13,342 nt of DNA from Clostridia bacterium (GCA_017442445.1 JAFRZS010000111.1:1-13342), one strand, 5' to 3'; positions 1-5,648 are shown, counted from the stretch's first letter. The notes: generated by a model not told the origin, from the letters alone. Translations and numbers: made by a program.

Positions 1-84
1 TATTTCGTCAACTACAGTTCCTGCAGGCCCTGACGAAAACAGCATACATAAAGAAAGTATGATCGATAAGATTTTTGACAACAT
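1..84 (-). CDS. Secreted protein, N-terminal fragment (cut by window edge)
   Basis: Only the first 28 codons are present. An ATG at 84-82 is preceded five bases upstream by a strong GGAGGAG ribosome binding site (96-90). The encoded start, MLSKILSIILSLCMLFSSG, has a lysine at position 4, a hydrophobic stretch of about 12 residues and then small residues. This is the layout of a Sec signal peptide like those on many clostridial exported proteins. There is no clear lipobox: the only cysteine, at residue 13, follows Leu-Ser-Leu and lies inside the hydrophobic core. The gene has its own promoter and lies beyond the terminator of the yabP-yabR block, so it is a separate transcription unit. The mature protein is outside the window and its function cannot be named. 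Confidence 0.72.
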   Translation of the reverse strand, partial: MLSKILSIILSLCMLFSSGPAGTVVDEI

Positions 85-128
85 AAAAACTCCTCCATTT
101 CAGAAGTCAAATATAATTATACTAATTT

Positions 129-157
129 ATCTTATCACAAGTTTATGACATTGTAAA
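129..157 (-). promoter_or_regulatory. Candidate SigA promoter of the secreted-protein gene
   Basis: A TTTACA -35 box (157-152) and a TAAGAT -10 box (134-129) are separated by 17 bases. A TG one base before the -10 box makes an extended -10 element. A second possible -10, a perfect TATAAT, lies at 121-116 but has no good -35. Both are 30-50 bases upstream of the ribosome binding site at 96-90. AT-rich DNA gives chance matches, so this is a candidate only. Nothing else is seen in the 241-base gap 85-325 apart from the terminator at 271-306. Confidence 0.45.
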
Positions 158-270
158 CACTTTCTCCTACTCAATTCATAACTTTTATCTATATTTTTTA
201 TTTTTTTCTGATTATCTTTGTGCATTTTTCCCATTTGAAATATTAATGGATTTTTAAATTTCCTGAGCAG

Positions 271-306
271 AAAAATTAAAAAGAGAAGCTTCAAAAAGCT
301 TCTCTT
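271..306 (-). terminator. Intrinsic terminator ending the rqcP-yabR block
   Basis: A perfect 11-bp inverted repeat (AAGAGAAGCTT, arms 281-291 and 296-306) has a 4-base loop. On the minus strand it is followed by TTTAATTTTT (280-271). It starts 20 bases after the yabR stop codon, which is the normal place for a Rho-independent terminator. The T-run lies only on the minus-strand side. Confidence 0.88.
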
Positions 307-325
307 CAAATATACATTTTAAGTT

Positions 326-781
326 TTACTGCTGTGATCTTTTACGGGAAAAACCGCCGTGTCTTGCTTCTGTTGAGCGTTTGAGATCGCTCATTTTTTC
401 ATCGCTTACCTGCTTGAAACGAGCCATCATATCTTCAAAAGACTGACCTTCCGTCGGTGCAGTAGTCTTGGGACCCTGCCAGACATTGTCCCTGCTATAT
501 CTCTTTCCGCCGTTTGGTCTGCGACCGCTGTTTTCTTTTGCATGATTTTCCTCAGCCTTCTTGATTGAAAGACTGATTTTTCCGTCTTCACCAACAGACA
601 TTACTTTAACTTTAACTGTCTGTCCTTCTGTCAGATAATCTCTGATTTCCTTAACATATGTACTTGCGACTTCGGAAATGTGCACCATTCCCGTGAGGTT
701 ATCACCAAATTCAACAAAAGCTCCGAAATTTGTGATACCTGTAATCTTACCTTCAAAAATTGCTCCTACCTCTACCGGCAT
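326..781 (-). CDS. yabR: S1-domain RNA-binding protein, YabR/GSP13-like
   Basis: The protein has 151 residues. Residues 3 to about 74 form one S1 (OB-fold) RNA-binding domain with the classic GKITGITNFGAFVEF strand motif, then GMVHISEV and KISLSIKKA. The rest is a basic, low-complexity tail rich in Arg, Lys, Gly and Asn that ends RKRSQQ and may also touch RNA. The length and N-terminus agree with B. subtilis YabR (general stress protein 13), which associates with ribosomes; its exact role is unsettled. The ATG at 781 follows an AAGGGGG ribosome binding site about 13 bases away, which is rather far, but the alignment with YabR supports this start. It lies 22 bases after divIC, as in B. subtilis, and is the last gene of its block. 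Confidence 0.92.
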   Translation of the reverse strand: MPVEVGAIFEGKITGITNFGAFVEFGDNLTGMVHISEVASTYVKEIRDYLTEGQTVKVKVMSVGEDGKISLSIKKAEENHAKENSGRRPNGGKRYSRDNVWQGPKTTAPTEGQSFEDMMARFKQVSDEKMSDLKRSTEARHGGFSRKRSQQ

Positions 782-803
782 AAAAAACTGTTTGCCCCCT
801 TAA

Positions 804-1121
804 TTATTCGTCAGCAGATATATCAACGTAAACGCGTTCATTGGGCTTTACATATCCGTTTTCGCGAGCAACGCGCTCAATATACGCATCTTTGTCACCG
901 GACTCAAGCATAGCCTCTAATTCCGCATTCTCGGCTTCAAGTGCATCACACTGCTGTGCGATACTTTCTACCATCTGTTGTTCTTTTTTTATATCAGTGC
1001 TGATTTTTATAAGTGAGAAGACAAAACAAGGAATAAGAATAAAACTCGCTGCAATTAACACCAAGCTTTTTTTATAATTCCATTTGATTTTTTTCTTTGT
1101 TTTCATTTCTATCATTTTCAT
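804..1121 (-). CDS. divIC: Septum formation initiator DivIC/FtsB family
   Basis: A small bitopic membrane protein of 105 residues from the chosen start. It has a short Lys-rich cytoplasmic N-terminus, one transmembrane helix (about residues 19-38, SLVLIAASFILIPCFVFSLI), an extracytoplasmic coiled coil rich in Glu and Gln, and the family's C-terminal signature YIERVARENGYVKPNERVYV. DivIC acts with FtsL and DivIB in the divisome to activate septal wall synthesis. The reading frame is open back to a TTG at 1151, but the AAGG before that codon is only one base away. The ATG at 1121 has GGAA a few bases upstream and a SigA-like promoter about 40 bases further up, so I prefer it; ATGs at 1115 and 1106 are also possible. 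The gene overlaps the end of yabQ by 50 bases. Confidence 0.9.
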   Translation of the reverse strand: MKMIEMKTKKKIKWNYKKSLVLIAASFILIPCFVFSLIKISTDIKKEQQMVESIAQQCDALEAENAELEAMLESGDKDAYIERVARENGYVKPNERVYVDISADE

Positions 1122-1602
1122 TATTTCCAATCTTTTTTTGTAAAGATCCAAACCTTAGTTTATTATATAATACATTCTTTGTATTTTTCAAGAGTAAATT
1201 TAAATTTTTTTTAATTTTTATTAAAAATTTTTTCAACGGCTTAGTTATTATTCTAATTGGGAATAATAACGTTTTCAAAAGACGCTTAAAAACGGCAATC
1301 ACTTTTTCAAACAGGAAAAGCACAAATGCTCCGAATGAATATCTGTAAAGTAAAAATCCTAATGTCATAGCTAAAAACAGAAAACCCCTGAATTCTCCTT
1401 TGTTGACAACAAGAAAAAAATTGAACACCGAAAAAAATGTTATCAGGGAAAAAATTATATCCTGAACGGCAATCAGCTTATCAGAATCTCCTAATATCAT
1501 TCTTATTACCCTCAGAGCATCATATACGATTCCCAATAAAAATCCGAAGCCGAAGGATAGGATAAATGTTCTTGTCTGCTCTGCGATACCAAACCCGAAC
1601 AT
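1072..1602 (-). CDS. yabQ: Spore cortex biosynthesis protein YabQ
   Basis: An integral membrane protein of 176 residues. Hydrophobic segments lie near residues 12-32, 43-66 and 70-98. The first carries the small-residue-rich stretch GFGFLLGIVYDALRVIR typical of YabQ. In B. subtilis YabQ is made in the mother cell under SigE and is needed to form the spore cortex. The C-terminal 70 or so residues are strongly basic, rich in Lys, Asn and Leu, and encoded by very AT-rich DNA. The last 17 codons share DNA with the start of divIC in another frame. The ATG at 1602 directly follows the yabP stop (TGAATG) and has an AAGGTG ribosome binding site 8-9 bases upstream, within yabP, so translation is probably coupled. 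Confidence 0.93.
   Translation of the reverse strand: MFGFGIAEQTRTFILSFGFGFLLGIVYDALRVIRMILGDSDKLIAVQDIIFSLITFFSVFNFFLVVNKGEFRGFLFLAMTLGFLLYRYSFGAFVLFLFEKVIAVFKRLLKTLLFPIRIITKPLKKFLIKIKKNLNLLLKNTKNVLYNKLRFGSLQKKIGNNENDRNENKEKNQMEL
1162..1191 (-). promoter_or_regulatory. Candidate SigA promoter for divIC-yabR, inside yabQ
   Basis: A TTGAAA -35 box (1191-1186; 5 of 6 consensus bases) and a perfect TATAAT -10 box (1167-1162) lie 18 bases apart in the 3' part of yabQ. Transcription would start near 1155, about 34 bases before the preferred divIC ATG at 1121. Directly upstream, about 1192-1240 is almost pure A/T with long A- and T-tracts, which could act as an UP element. It is one of the best promoter matches in the window, but untested. 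Confidence 0.55.
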
Positions 1603-1884
1603 TCAGCGAAACACCTTATTGAAAAAGCCTTTTGCCTGCGGTCTGTTGTCTGTGTATGTCAGAGAATCGATTCTGCCTTCCATACTCAGCTCACCTACTT
1701 CGGTTGACAATGAATTTATATGTAGATTTTCTCCTCTGATTGTAAGCTCACCCATATCAGTAAAAACAGTAACCGCCTTATCGTCAAAGCTGTCAACATC
1801 TGATACTCCCGATACGGTAAGCATTTCTCTGTTTTCCATGTTGATATTGTGAAAAATGTTTTCGTTATTTCTTTCTTCAGCCAT
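1603..1884 (-). CDS. yabP: Sporulation protein YabP
   Basis: The protein has 93 residues and belongs to the YabP/YqfC family. It shows the family pattern: ENREMLTVSGVSDVDSFDD, then beta-strand repeats with alternating Gly (MGELTIRGENLHI, VGELSMEGRIDSLTY). No signal peptide or membrane segment is seen. In B. subtilis yabP is a SigE-controlled mother-cell gene next to yabQ; the biochemical role is unknown. The ATG at 1884 has an AAGGGG ribosome binding site (1898-1893) eight bases upstream. That site is part of the 3' arm of a perfect 12-bp hairpin, and a SigE-like promoter overlaps the same hairpin, so this gene probably has its own layer of control distinct from rqcP upstream. Confidence 0.93.
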   Translation of the reverse strand: MAEERNNENIFHNINMENREMLTVSGVSDVDSFDDKAVTVFTDMGELTIRGENLHINSLSTEVGELSMEGRIDSLTYTDNRPQAKGFFNKVFR

Positions 1885-1934
1885 AAAAAATACCCCTTAA
1901 TATCTGTTACTAATAATGTATGAGATATTAAGGG
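1885..1934 (-). terminator. Terminator-like hairpin masking the yabP ribosome binding site
   Basis: A perfect 12-bp inverted repeat has its 5' arm CCCTTAATATCT at 1934-1923, a 17-base loop at 1922-1906 and its 3' arm AGATATTAAGGG at 1905-1894. On the minus strand it is followed by GTATTTTTT (1893-1885) and then the yabP ATG. It starts 10 bases after the rqcP stop, so it fits a terminator for transcripts coming from rqcP. The yabP Shine-Dalgarno (1898-1893) lies in the 3' arm and would be paired in any full-length transcript. It could instead be a protein operator. Confidence 0.68.
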
Positions 1935-1943
1935 AATTTATAA
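1915..1943 (-). promoter_or_regulatory. Candidate SigE (sporulation) promoter of yabP-yabQ
   Basis: The octamer CATACATT (1922-1915) matches the SigE -10 consensus CATACAnT at all defined positions. Fourteen bases upstream lies TTATAAA (1943-1937), which shares the ATA core of SigE -35 elements. Fourteen bases is the usual SigE spacing. Transcription would start near 1909-1907. B. subtilis yabP and yabQ are known SigE-dependent genes, so the position fits the biology. Confidence 0.6.
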
Positions 1944-1944
1944 C

Positions 1945-2184
1945 TTATAATCTTTTGAACATTGAGTCAGCATCATCTTTAGTTGCGTGTTCAAGAACTT
2001 TCAACACCTGATACTTTGTAACATTTTCACCCATTGTGATTTCAATTACATCGCCAACCTTAACATCAAGTGATGCTCTTGCAACCTTTCCGTTAACCGT
2101 TACATGCTTTGCATCGCAAACCTCGTTTGCAACTGTACGTCTTTTTATTATTCTTGAAACCTTCAAATATTTATCAAGTCGCAT
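1945..2184 (-). CDS. rqcP: S4-domain RNA-binding protein RqcP (YabO)
   Basis: A 79-residue protein made almost entirely of one S4 domain. It begins MRLDKYLKVSRIIKRRTVAN, close to B. subtilis RqcP/YabO, followed by the VTVNGKVARASLDVKVGD core of the S4 fold. RqcP works with RqcH on obstructed 50S subunits, where it helps add alanine tails to stalled nascent chains (ribosome-associated quality control). The ATG at 2184 has an AGGAG site six bases upstream. A good SigA-like promoter lies at 2355-2327, leaving a leader of about 135 bases that contains two small palindromes. The stop codon is followed after 10 bases by the yabP-proximal hairpin, so rqcP may normally be transcribed alone. Confidence 0.94.
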   Translation of the reverse strand: MRLDKYLKVSRIIKRRTVANEVCDAKHVTVNGKVARASLDVKVGDVIEITMGENVTKYQVLKVLEHATKDDADSMFKRL

Positions 2185-2227
2185 ATTCTACTCCTTTTCT
2201 ATATCTTTAAAATTTTCTGACAACACA

Positions 2228-2311
2228 AGTAACACACAGTCCCCTATGTTCTGTGTTACTACTTTTTAAATAAACACAAAGGGACGGAGTTGTTGTGTTA
2301 TGTTATCCGTC
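2228..2311. repeat. Pair of small divergent palindromes (REP-like) in the rqcP leader
   Basis: Palindrome 1 has perfect 9-bp arms AGTAACACA (2228-2236) and TGTGTTACT (2252-2260). Its loop reads AGGGGACTG on the minus strand. Palindrome 2 has 7-bp arms AACACAA (2273-2279) and TTGTGTT (2293-2299), and its loop reads AGGGACGGAG on the plus strand. They therefore look like two related hairpins facing opposite ways. A third 6-bp pairing, GACGGA (2283-2288) with TCCGTC (2306-2311), competes with palindrome 2. From memory, similar ACACA-GGGGACGG-TGTGT palindromes are dispersed in Firmicutes genomes; this copy is degenerate. Confidence 0.5.
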
Positions 2312-2326
2312 ACATTTTTTTGTTTT

Positions 2327-2355
2327 ATAATATCACATCTTTTTTTCATTTTCAA
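2327..2355 (-). promoter_or_regulatory. Candidate SigA promoter of rqcP
   Basis: A TTGAAA -35 box (2355-2350) and a TATTAT -10 box (2332-2327) lie 17 bases apart, with a TG placed for an extended -10 element. The -35 box starts right after the T-rich end of the HU terminator, so one unit ends where the next begins. The predicted start is near 2320, giving a leader of about 135 bases before the rqcP ATG. The rest of the 235-base gap 2185-2419 holds the palindromes and the HU terminator. Confidence 0.6.
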
Positions 2356-2357
2356 CC

Positions 2358-2399
2358 AAAAACAAAAAATCGGCAGTAATCCTTTTCAGAATTACTGCC
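2358..2399 (-). terminator. Intrinsic terminator after the HU gene
   Basis: A perfect 9-bp stem is formed by GGCAGTAAT (2372-2380) and ATTACTGCC (2391-2399), with a 10-base loop. On the minus strand it is followed by GATTTTTTGTTTTT (2371-2358). It lies 20 bases after the HU stop codon. It ends the long recJ-to-HU block and separates it from rqcP. Confidence 0.85.
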
Positions 2400-2419
2400 A
2401 TTTTGAACAAAAGTATTAC

Positions 2420-2689
2420 TTATTTGATTGCGTTTTTGAATGCTGCACCAGCTTTGAAAGCGGGAGATTTTGAAGCGGGAACGATCATAGCTTCGCCTGT
2501 CTTGGGGTTGCGGCCCTGCTTTTCAGCACGGTCACGAACTTCGAATGTACCGAAGCCGATAAGCTGAACTTTTTCGCCCTTTGCAAGTTCTGCAATAATA
2601 GTGTCAAGAACACCGTTAACTGCAAGTTCTGCGTCTTTCTTTGTGAGGCCTTTCTCTGCTACTGCATTGATAAGTTCTGATTTGTTCAT
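2420..2689 (-). CDS. hup: DNA-binding protein HU
   Basis: An 89-residue HU/IHF-family protein, the normal length for HU. The N-terminal helices (MNKSELINAVAEKGLTKKDA) form the dimer. The HU signature GFGTFEVRDRAEKQGRNPKTGE is followed by the DNA-binding arm region and the C-terminal PAFKAGAAFKNAIK. HU bends and compacts DNA and is usually one of the most abundant proteins in the cell. The ATG at 2689 has AAGGA about 11 bases upstream. The gene sits between mazG and rqcP, where B. subtilis has no HU gene; from memory this placement is common in Clostridia. No convincing promoter is seen in the 57-base gap to mazG, so the nearest candidate is the one before mazG. Confidence 0.96.
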   Translation of the reverse strand: MNKSELINAVAEKGLTKKDAELAVNGVLDTIIAELAKGEKVQLIGFGTFEVRDRAEKQGRNPKTGEAMIVPASKSPAFKAGAAFKNAIK

Positions 2690-2746
2690 AATTAATTCTT
2701 TCCTTCCATTTTTTATTTAAACATCCTTACAGATATCTAATACAAA

Positions 2747-3544
2747 TTAAATTTCTTTTGCTTTGTCCCAGAGTGCATCAAGCTCTTCTAAACTTGCGTT
2801 ATTCATATCAAGTCCGATTTCATTTGCTAATTTCTGCACCTTTAAAAAGCGATCTATAAATTTGTCATTTGCCGAGGTCAGTGCTTCTTCCGCATCAACA
2901 TCCACAAAACGCGAAATGTTTACCGCCGAGAAAAGAAGGTCACCTAACTCCTCTTTGATGTTTTCGGAATCGCCGTTTCTGATTGCTGTTTCAAGCTCAG
3001 TTGTTTCTTCGTGCAATTTTTCAATTGCGCCGTCAACCGAATCCCAATCAAAACCTGCCTTATGGGCTTTCTGCTGGATTTTATCCGCTCTCATCAAAGC
3101 GGGTAATTCCTTCGGGATTTTAAGCATCGACTGTCCCTGGTCTTTCTGACCCTTGGACTTTCTCTTGATATTGTCCCAATTTGTAAGAACCTCGCCTACA
3201 GAATCAACCTCAATATCACCAAAAACATGAGGATGGCGTTCAATAAGCTTTTTACAGATTCCGTCTGCAACATCTGAAAAATCAAACGCTCCTATTTCCT
3301 TTTCCATCTGTGCATGAAAAACTACCTGCAACAATACATCGCCGAGTTCTTCGCAAAGCAAATCCTTATCCTCTTTATTGATCGCTTCTATAACTTCATA
3401 GGTTTCTTCAATAAAGTTTTTCTTAATACTTTCATGTGTCTGCTCTGCATCCCAAGGACATCCGCCCTCGCCTCTGAGTATTGCCATGATAGTCAACAAA
3501 TCGTTAACATCATACTTTTCTCTGAATGAGAAATTTTCAATCAT
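2747..3544 (-). CDS. mazG: Nucleoside triphosphate pyrophosphohydrolase MazG
   Basis: A two-domain all-alpha NTP pyrophosphohydrolase of 265 residues from the chosen start. The N-terminal MazG domain has GGCPWD (27-32), the EExxE metal site (46-50) and EELGD (65-69), followed by RHPHVFGD (103-110). The C-terminal MazG domain repeats the pattern with EETTE (179-183) and EELGD (198-202). The enzyme hydrolyses NTPs and dNTPs to the monophosphate, removing non-canonical nucleotides; in E. coli MazG also affects ppGpp. The B. subtilis counterpart YabN carries an extra N-terminal methyltransferase-like domain, which is absent here. The ATG at 3544 is preferred because AGAGGGA lies upstream of it; the in-frame ATG at 3565 has no ribosome binding site. 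A candidate promoter overlaps the end of the flippase gene upstream. Confidence 0.95.
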   Translation of the reverse strand: MIENFSFREKYDVNDLLTIMAILRGEGGCPWDAEQTHESIKKNFIEETYEVIEAINKEDKDLLCEELGDVLLQVVFHAQMEKEIGAFDFSDVADGICKKLIERHPHVFGDIEVDSVGEVLTNWDNIKRKSKGQKDQGQSMLKIPKELPALMRADKIQQKAHKAGFDWDSVDGAIEKLHEETTELETAIRNGDSENIKEELGDLLFSAVNISRFVDVDAEEALTSANDKFIDRFLKVQKLANEIGLDMNNASLEELDALWDKAKEI

Positions 3545-3583
3545 AAGTTGAGCATTCCCTCTCATTTAAACATCTATACATGT

Positions 3584-3612
3584 ATTTTAACCTATAAATC
3601 CAAATTTTTCAA
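3584..3612 (-). promoter_or_regulatory. Candidate SigA promoter for mazG-HU
   Basis: TTGAAA (3612-3607) and TAAAAT (3589-3584) lie 17 bases apart, each matching five of six consensus bases. The -35 box is in the last codons of the flippase gene and the -10 box overlaps its stop. The start would be near 3577, about 33 bases before the mazG ATG. It may feed the HU gene. Chance matches are common in DNA this AT-rich. Confidence 0.4.
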
Positions 3613-5371
3613 GTACTTTTGCTATTTTTTTGCCTTTTGGTATCATTTCAAGGTCATCTTTTGATATTCCTCTCAATAAAAGCAGTGAAATTGCGTATAT
3701 AATCACCGCTACACCGATAGCAATTACCGCAGAAATCGTCACTCCGTTGAGTTTACTTGACATATCTCCTGTGGGGATAACCTTTAAAAGAAGGCTGTTT
3801 GTCACCCATGCACCGACACCGCAGAGTATAGCGGAAACTGTCGGTTTGATAAATACCGATGCAAAATTTATTCTGACACCTGTGAGCTTTATCAATGCAA
3901 TAAGATTCCACAATACGACAATCACATAACATACGATTGAACCGATTGCGGCACCGTTGATGTTGATACTCGGTGTACCGACAAAAATGTAATTGCAGAT
4001 AATCTTTACAACTGCACCGACAACGATTGCTTTAAGCGGAATATCTGCTCTGCCTATTGCCTGTAACATATTTGTAAGCGGAGTTGAAAGCGCAAATATA
4101 AATATTGCAAAACCGTACTGTGCCAAAATGGGCGCTGCTATGGGAATTAAGTTTTCTGCATTACTTCCGCCGTAAACAATTGTAAGTATCGGCTGAGCCA
4201 AAACTGCCATTCCTATACCTGCCGGCATAGCAATAAGCATTGTTATTCTCATAACAGATTCAATTGTAATTTTTGACTGTTTTTCATCCTTTACAGCCCA
4301 TGCCGCAGAAAGTGCAGGTAAAGCACTGACACCCAATGCCATTGTGATTGTAGGTATAAGATTTTTAAAATCAAGTGCGGAGCCGTAAACTCCGTAAAGA
4401 TATTTCGGAATATCCTTGTCAAGTGTACCGCTTCCTAATAAAGAGCCCTCATACATTGACTTTATTATTCCGAGGTCATTTTCAACAACGAATGCCAGTC
4501 TGTTCTGTATCGTTGCTGTATCAATAAGGTTTGTTATATTAAGTACAAGTGAGCTCAACACCATGGGAATTGCCAATGATATAAGCATCTTTGCAGTTTC
4601 CCTTGATGTCAGCGGATCGGGTGACATCAGAAGTTCTTCTTTGGTTACCGTATCACCCTTCGTCTTGTCACGAATCAGAAGGAATACATAACTTGCAACA
4701 GTACCTATTGTTACGCCTAAAATTGCTGCCGCCGCTGAATACGGATATATTGCACTCAATGCTTCCGCTTCTGTTGTTACAACTTTTCCGAACACCATTT
4801 CAGCGCCGTTTGCAAACTGTGCCATTCCGTATTTGAGCACACCGAAAGCCAATGCAAGTCCGATAATCAATTTTCCCAGAGCTTCAATAACCTGTGAAAC
4901 TGCGGTCGGAGTCATATTGCTTAAGCCTTCATAATATCCTCTGTATGTTGACATCATGCAACAGAAAAATACACACGGTGCAATTGCTATAACACTTGCG
5001 AGTGTATCAGGTGATTTTGTTATAAAGTGGGCATAGGGATATGCCAATCCCAATAAAATCAATGTTCCCAGAATACCTGTTATAAGAAATATTTTTCCTG
5101 CTACATTTTTTATAACACGGACATCGCGGTAACGCTTAAGTGCCATATTCTGAGATACCATTCTCGAAACGGCAATCGGCAGACCTGCCATTGATATTGC
5201 ATAAATCGGTGTGTAAATTTCATATGCCGAATTAAAATATCCTCTGCCGACCTCTCCTATCAGAGCTGTCAGGGGCATTTTGTAAAGTGCGCCTATAACC
5301 TTTACAAGCATTGTTGCCACAACAAGTATAAACGCACCATTCAGCATTGATTGTTTTTTTCTCTCAGCCAA
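3587..5371 (-). CDS. MurJ/SpoVB-family polysaccharide or lipid II flippase
   Basis: A polytopic membrane protein of 594 residues with a hydrophobic pattern consistent with about 14 transmembrane helices, the size of the MviN/SpoVB (MOP) superfamily. The N-terminus (GAFILVVATMLVKVIGALYKMPL) and the segment AMAGLPIAVSRMV-like (SMAGLPIAVSRMVSQ) are typical of clostridial SpoVB/YabM-type proteins. Such proteins move lipid-linked wall precursors across the membrane; SpoVB serves the spore cortex, while MurJ serves vegetative peptidoglycan. The sequence does not decide between them. Position next to mazG matches B. subtilis yabM. The start is a TTG at 5371 with GGAAG nine bases upstream; an ATG at 5347 is the alternative. 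It follows the small helical gene by 19 bases. Confidence 0.9.
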   Translation of the reverse strand: MAERKKQSMLNGAFILVVATMLVKVIGALYKMPLTALIGEVGRGYFNSAYEIYTPIYAISMAGLPIAVSRMVSQNMALKRYRDVRVIKNVAGKIFLITGILGTLILLGLAYPYAHFITKSPDTLASVIAIAPCVFFCCMMSTYRGYYEGLSNMTPTAVSQVIEALGKLIIGLALAFGVLKYGMAQFANGAEMVFGKVVTTEAEALSAIYPYSAAAAILGVTIGTVASYVFLLIRDKTKGDTVTKEELLMSPDPLTSRETAKMLISLAIPMVLSSLVLNITNLIDTATIQNRLAFVVENDLGIIKSMYEGSLLGSGTLDKDIPKYLYGVYGSALDFKNLIPTITMALGVSALPALSAAWAVKDEKQSKITIESVMRITMLIAMPAGIGMAVLAQPILTIVYGGSNAENLIPIAAPILAQYGFAIFIFALSTPLTNMLQAIGRADIPLKAIVVGAVVKIICNYIFVGTPSININGAAIGSIVCYVIVVLWNLIALIKLTGVRINFASVFIKPTVSAILCGVGAWVTNSLLLKVIPTGDMSSKLNGVTISAVIAIGVAVIIYAISLLLLRGISKDDLEMIPKGKKIAKVLEKFGFIG

Positions 5372-5390
5372 TACTAAACACTTCCAAATC

Positions 5391-5648
5391 TTAGTTGTTT
5401 TCTTTTATCGCTTCGTTGATTCTGTCAATCTCTGCAATAAGCTCGTTTATTGCTTCGCTCAGGTCTTCTTCGCTGTGACTGTTGCGATAGCAAAGCTTTC
5501 CGAGATTTTTATAAGCTTCATTAAGCTTTGTTTTAAGGTCAATTACCGTAATCTTTTTCTTTGAAACCTCAAGTGCTGTTTCCGCATATCTTTTTACAGT
5601 CTTTCCAACGTCGGAAGCTGTTGTTTTTACATCATCAAAAAAATCCAT
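5391..5648 (-). CDS. Small helical coiled-coil protein, unknown function
   Basis: I do not recognise a named family with confidence. The protein has 85 residues from the ATG at 5648 (89 from the in-frame ATG at 5660). It is predicted to be almost all helix: an N-terminal amphipathic stretch, then Lys-rich heptads (TVIDLKTKLNEAYKNLGKLCY) and an acidic C-terminal helix (LIAEIDRINEAIKE). There is no signal peptide or transmembrane segment and a single cysteine. Similar short helices occur at the N-terminus of clostridial zinc-ribbon proteins, but no zinc ribbon follows here. An AGAAGGA lies very close to the ATG at 5648, while the ATG at 5660 has no ribosome binding site and would sit at the predicted transcription start. 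It lies between the kinase and the flippase, with its own candidate promoter. Confidence 0.75.
   Translation of the reverse strand: MDFFDDVKTTASDVGKTVKRYAETALEVSKKKITVIDLKTKLNEAYKNLGKLCYRNSHSEEDLSEAINELIAEIDRINEAIKENN

Noticed and set aside
127..309. A 60-codon minus-strand reading frame between yabR and the secreted-protein gene
   Set aside because: It begins inside the right edge of the terminator stem, has no ribosome binding site, has low-complexity Lys/Phe/Leu content and covers the promoter of the left-edge gene.
2283..2320. A terminator-like hairpin on the plus strand (GACGGA/TCCGTC then T-run)
   Set aside because: The stem has only 6 bp with a 17-base loop, and no plus-strand gene lies upstream. 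The T-run is better explained as part of the rqcP promoter region.
2185..2326. A possible riboswitch in the 135-base rqcP leader
   Set aside because: The palindromes look like REP-type repeats and I see no conserved core of a known riboswitch class.
3576..3585. The 10-base palindrome ATACATGTAT upstream of mazG
   Set aside because: It is short and AT-rich, and such palindromes arise by chance in DNA of this composition; no second copy was noticed.
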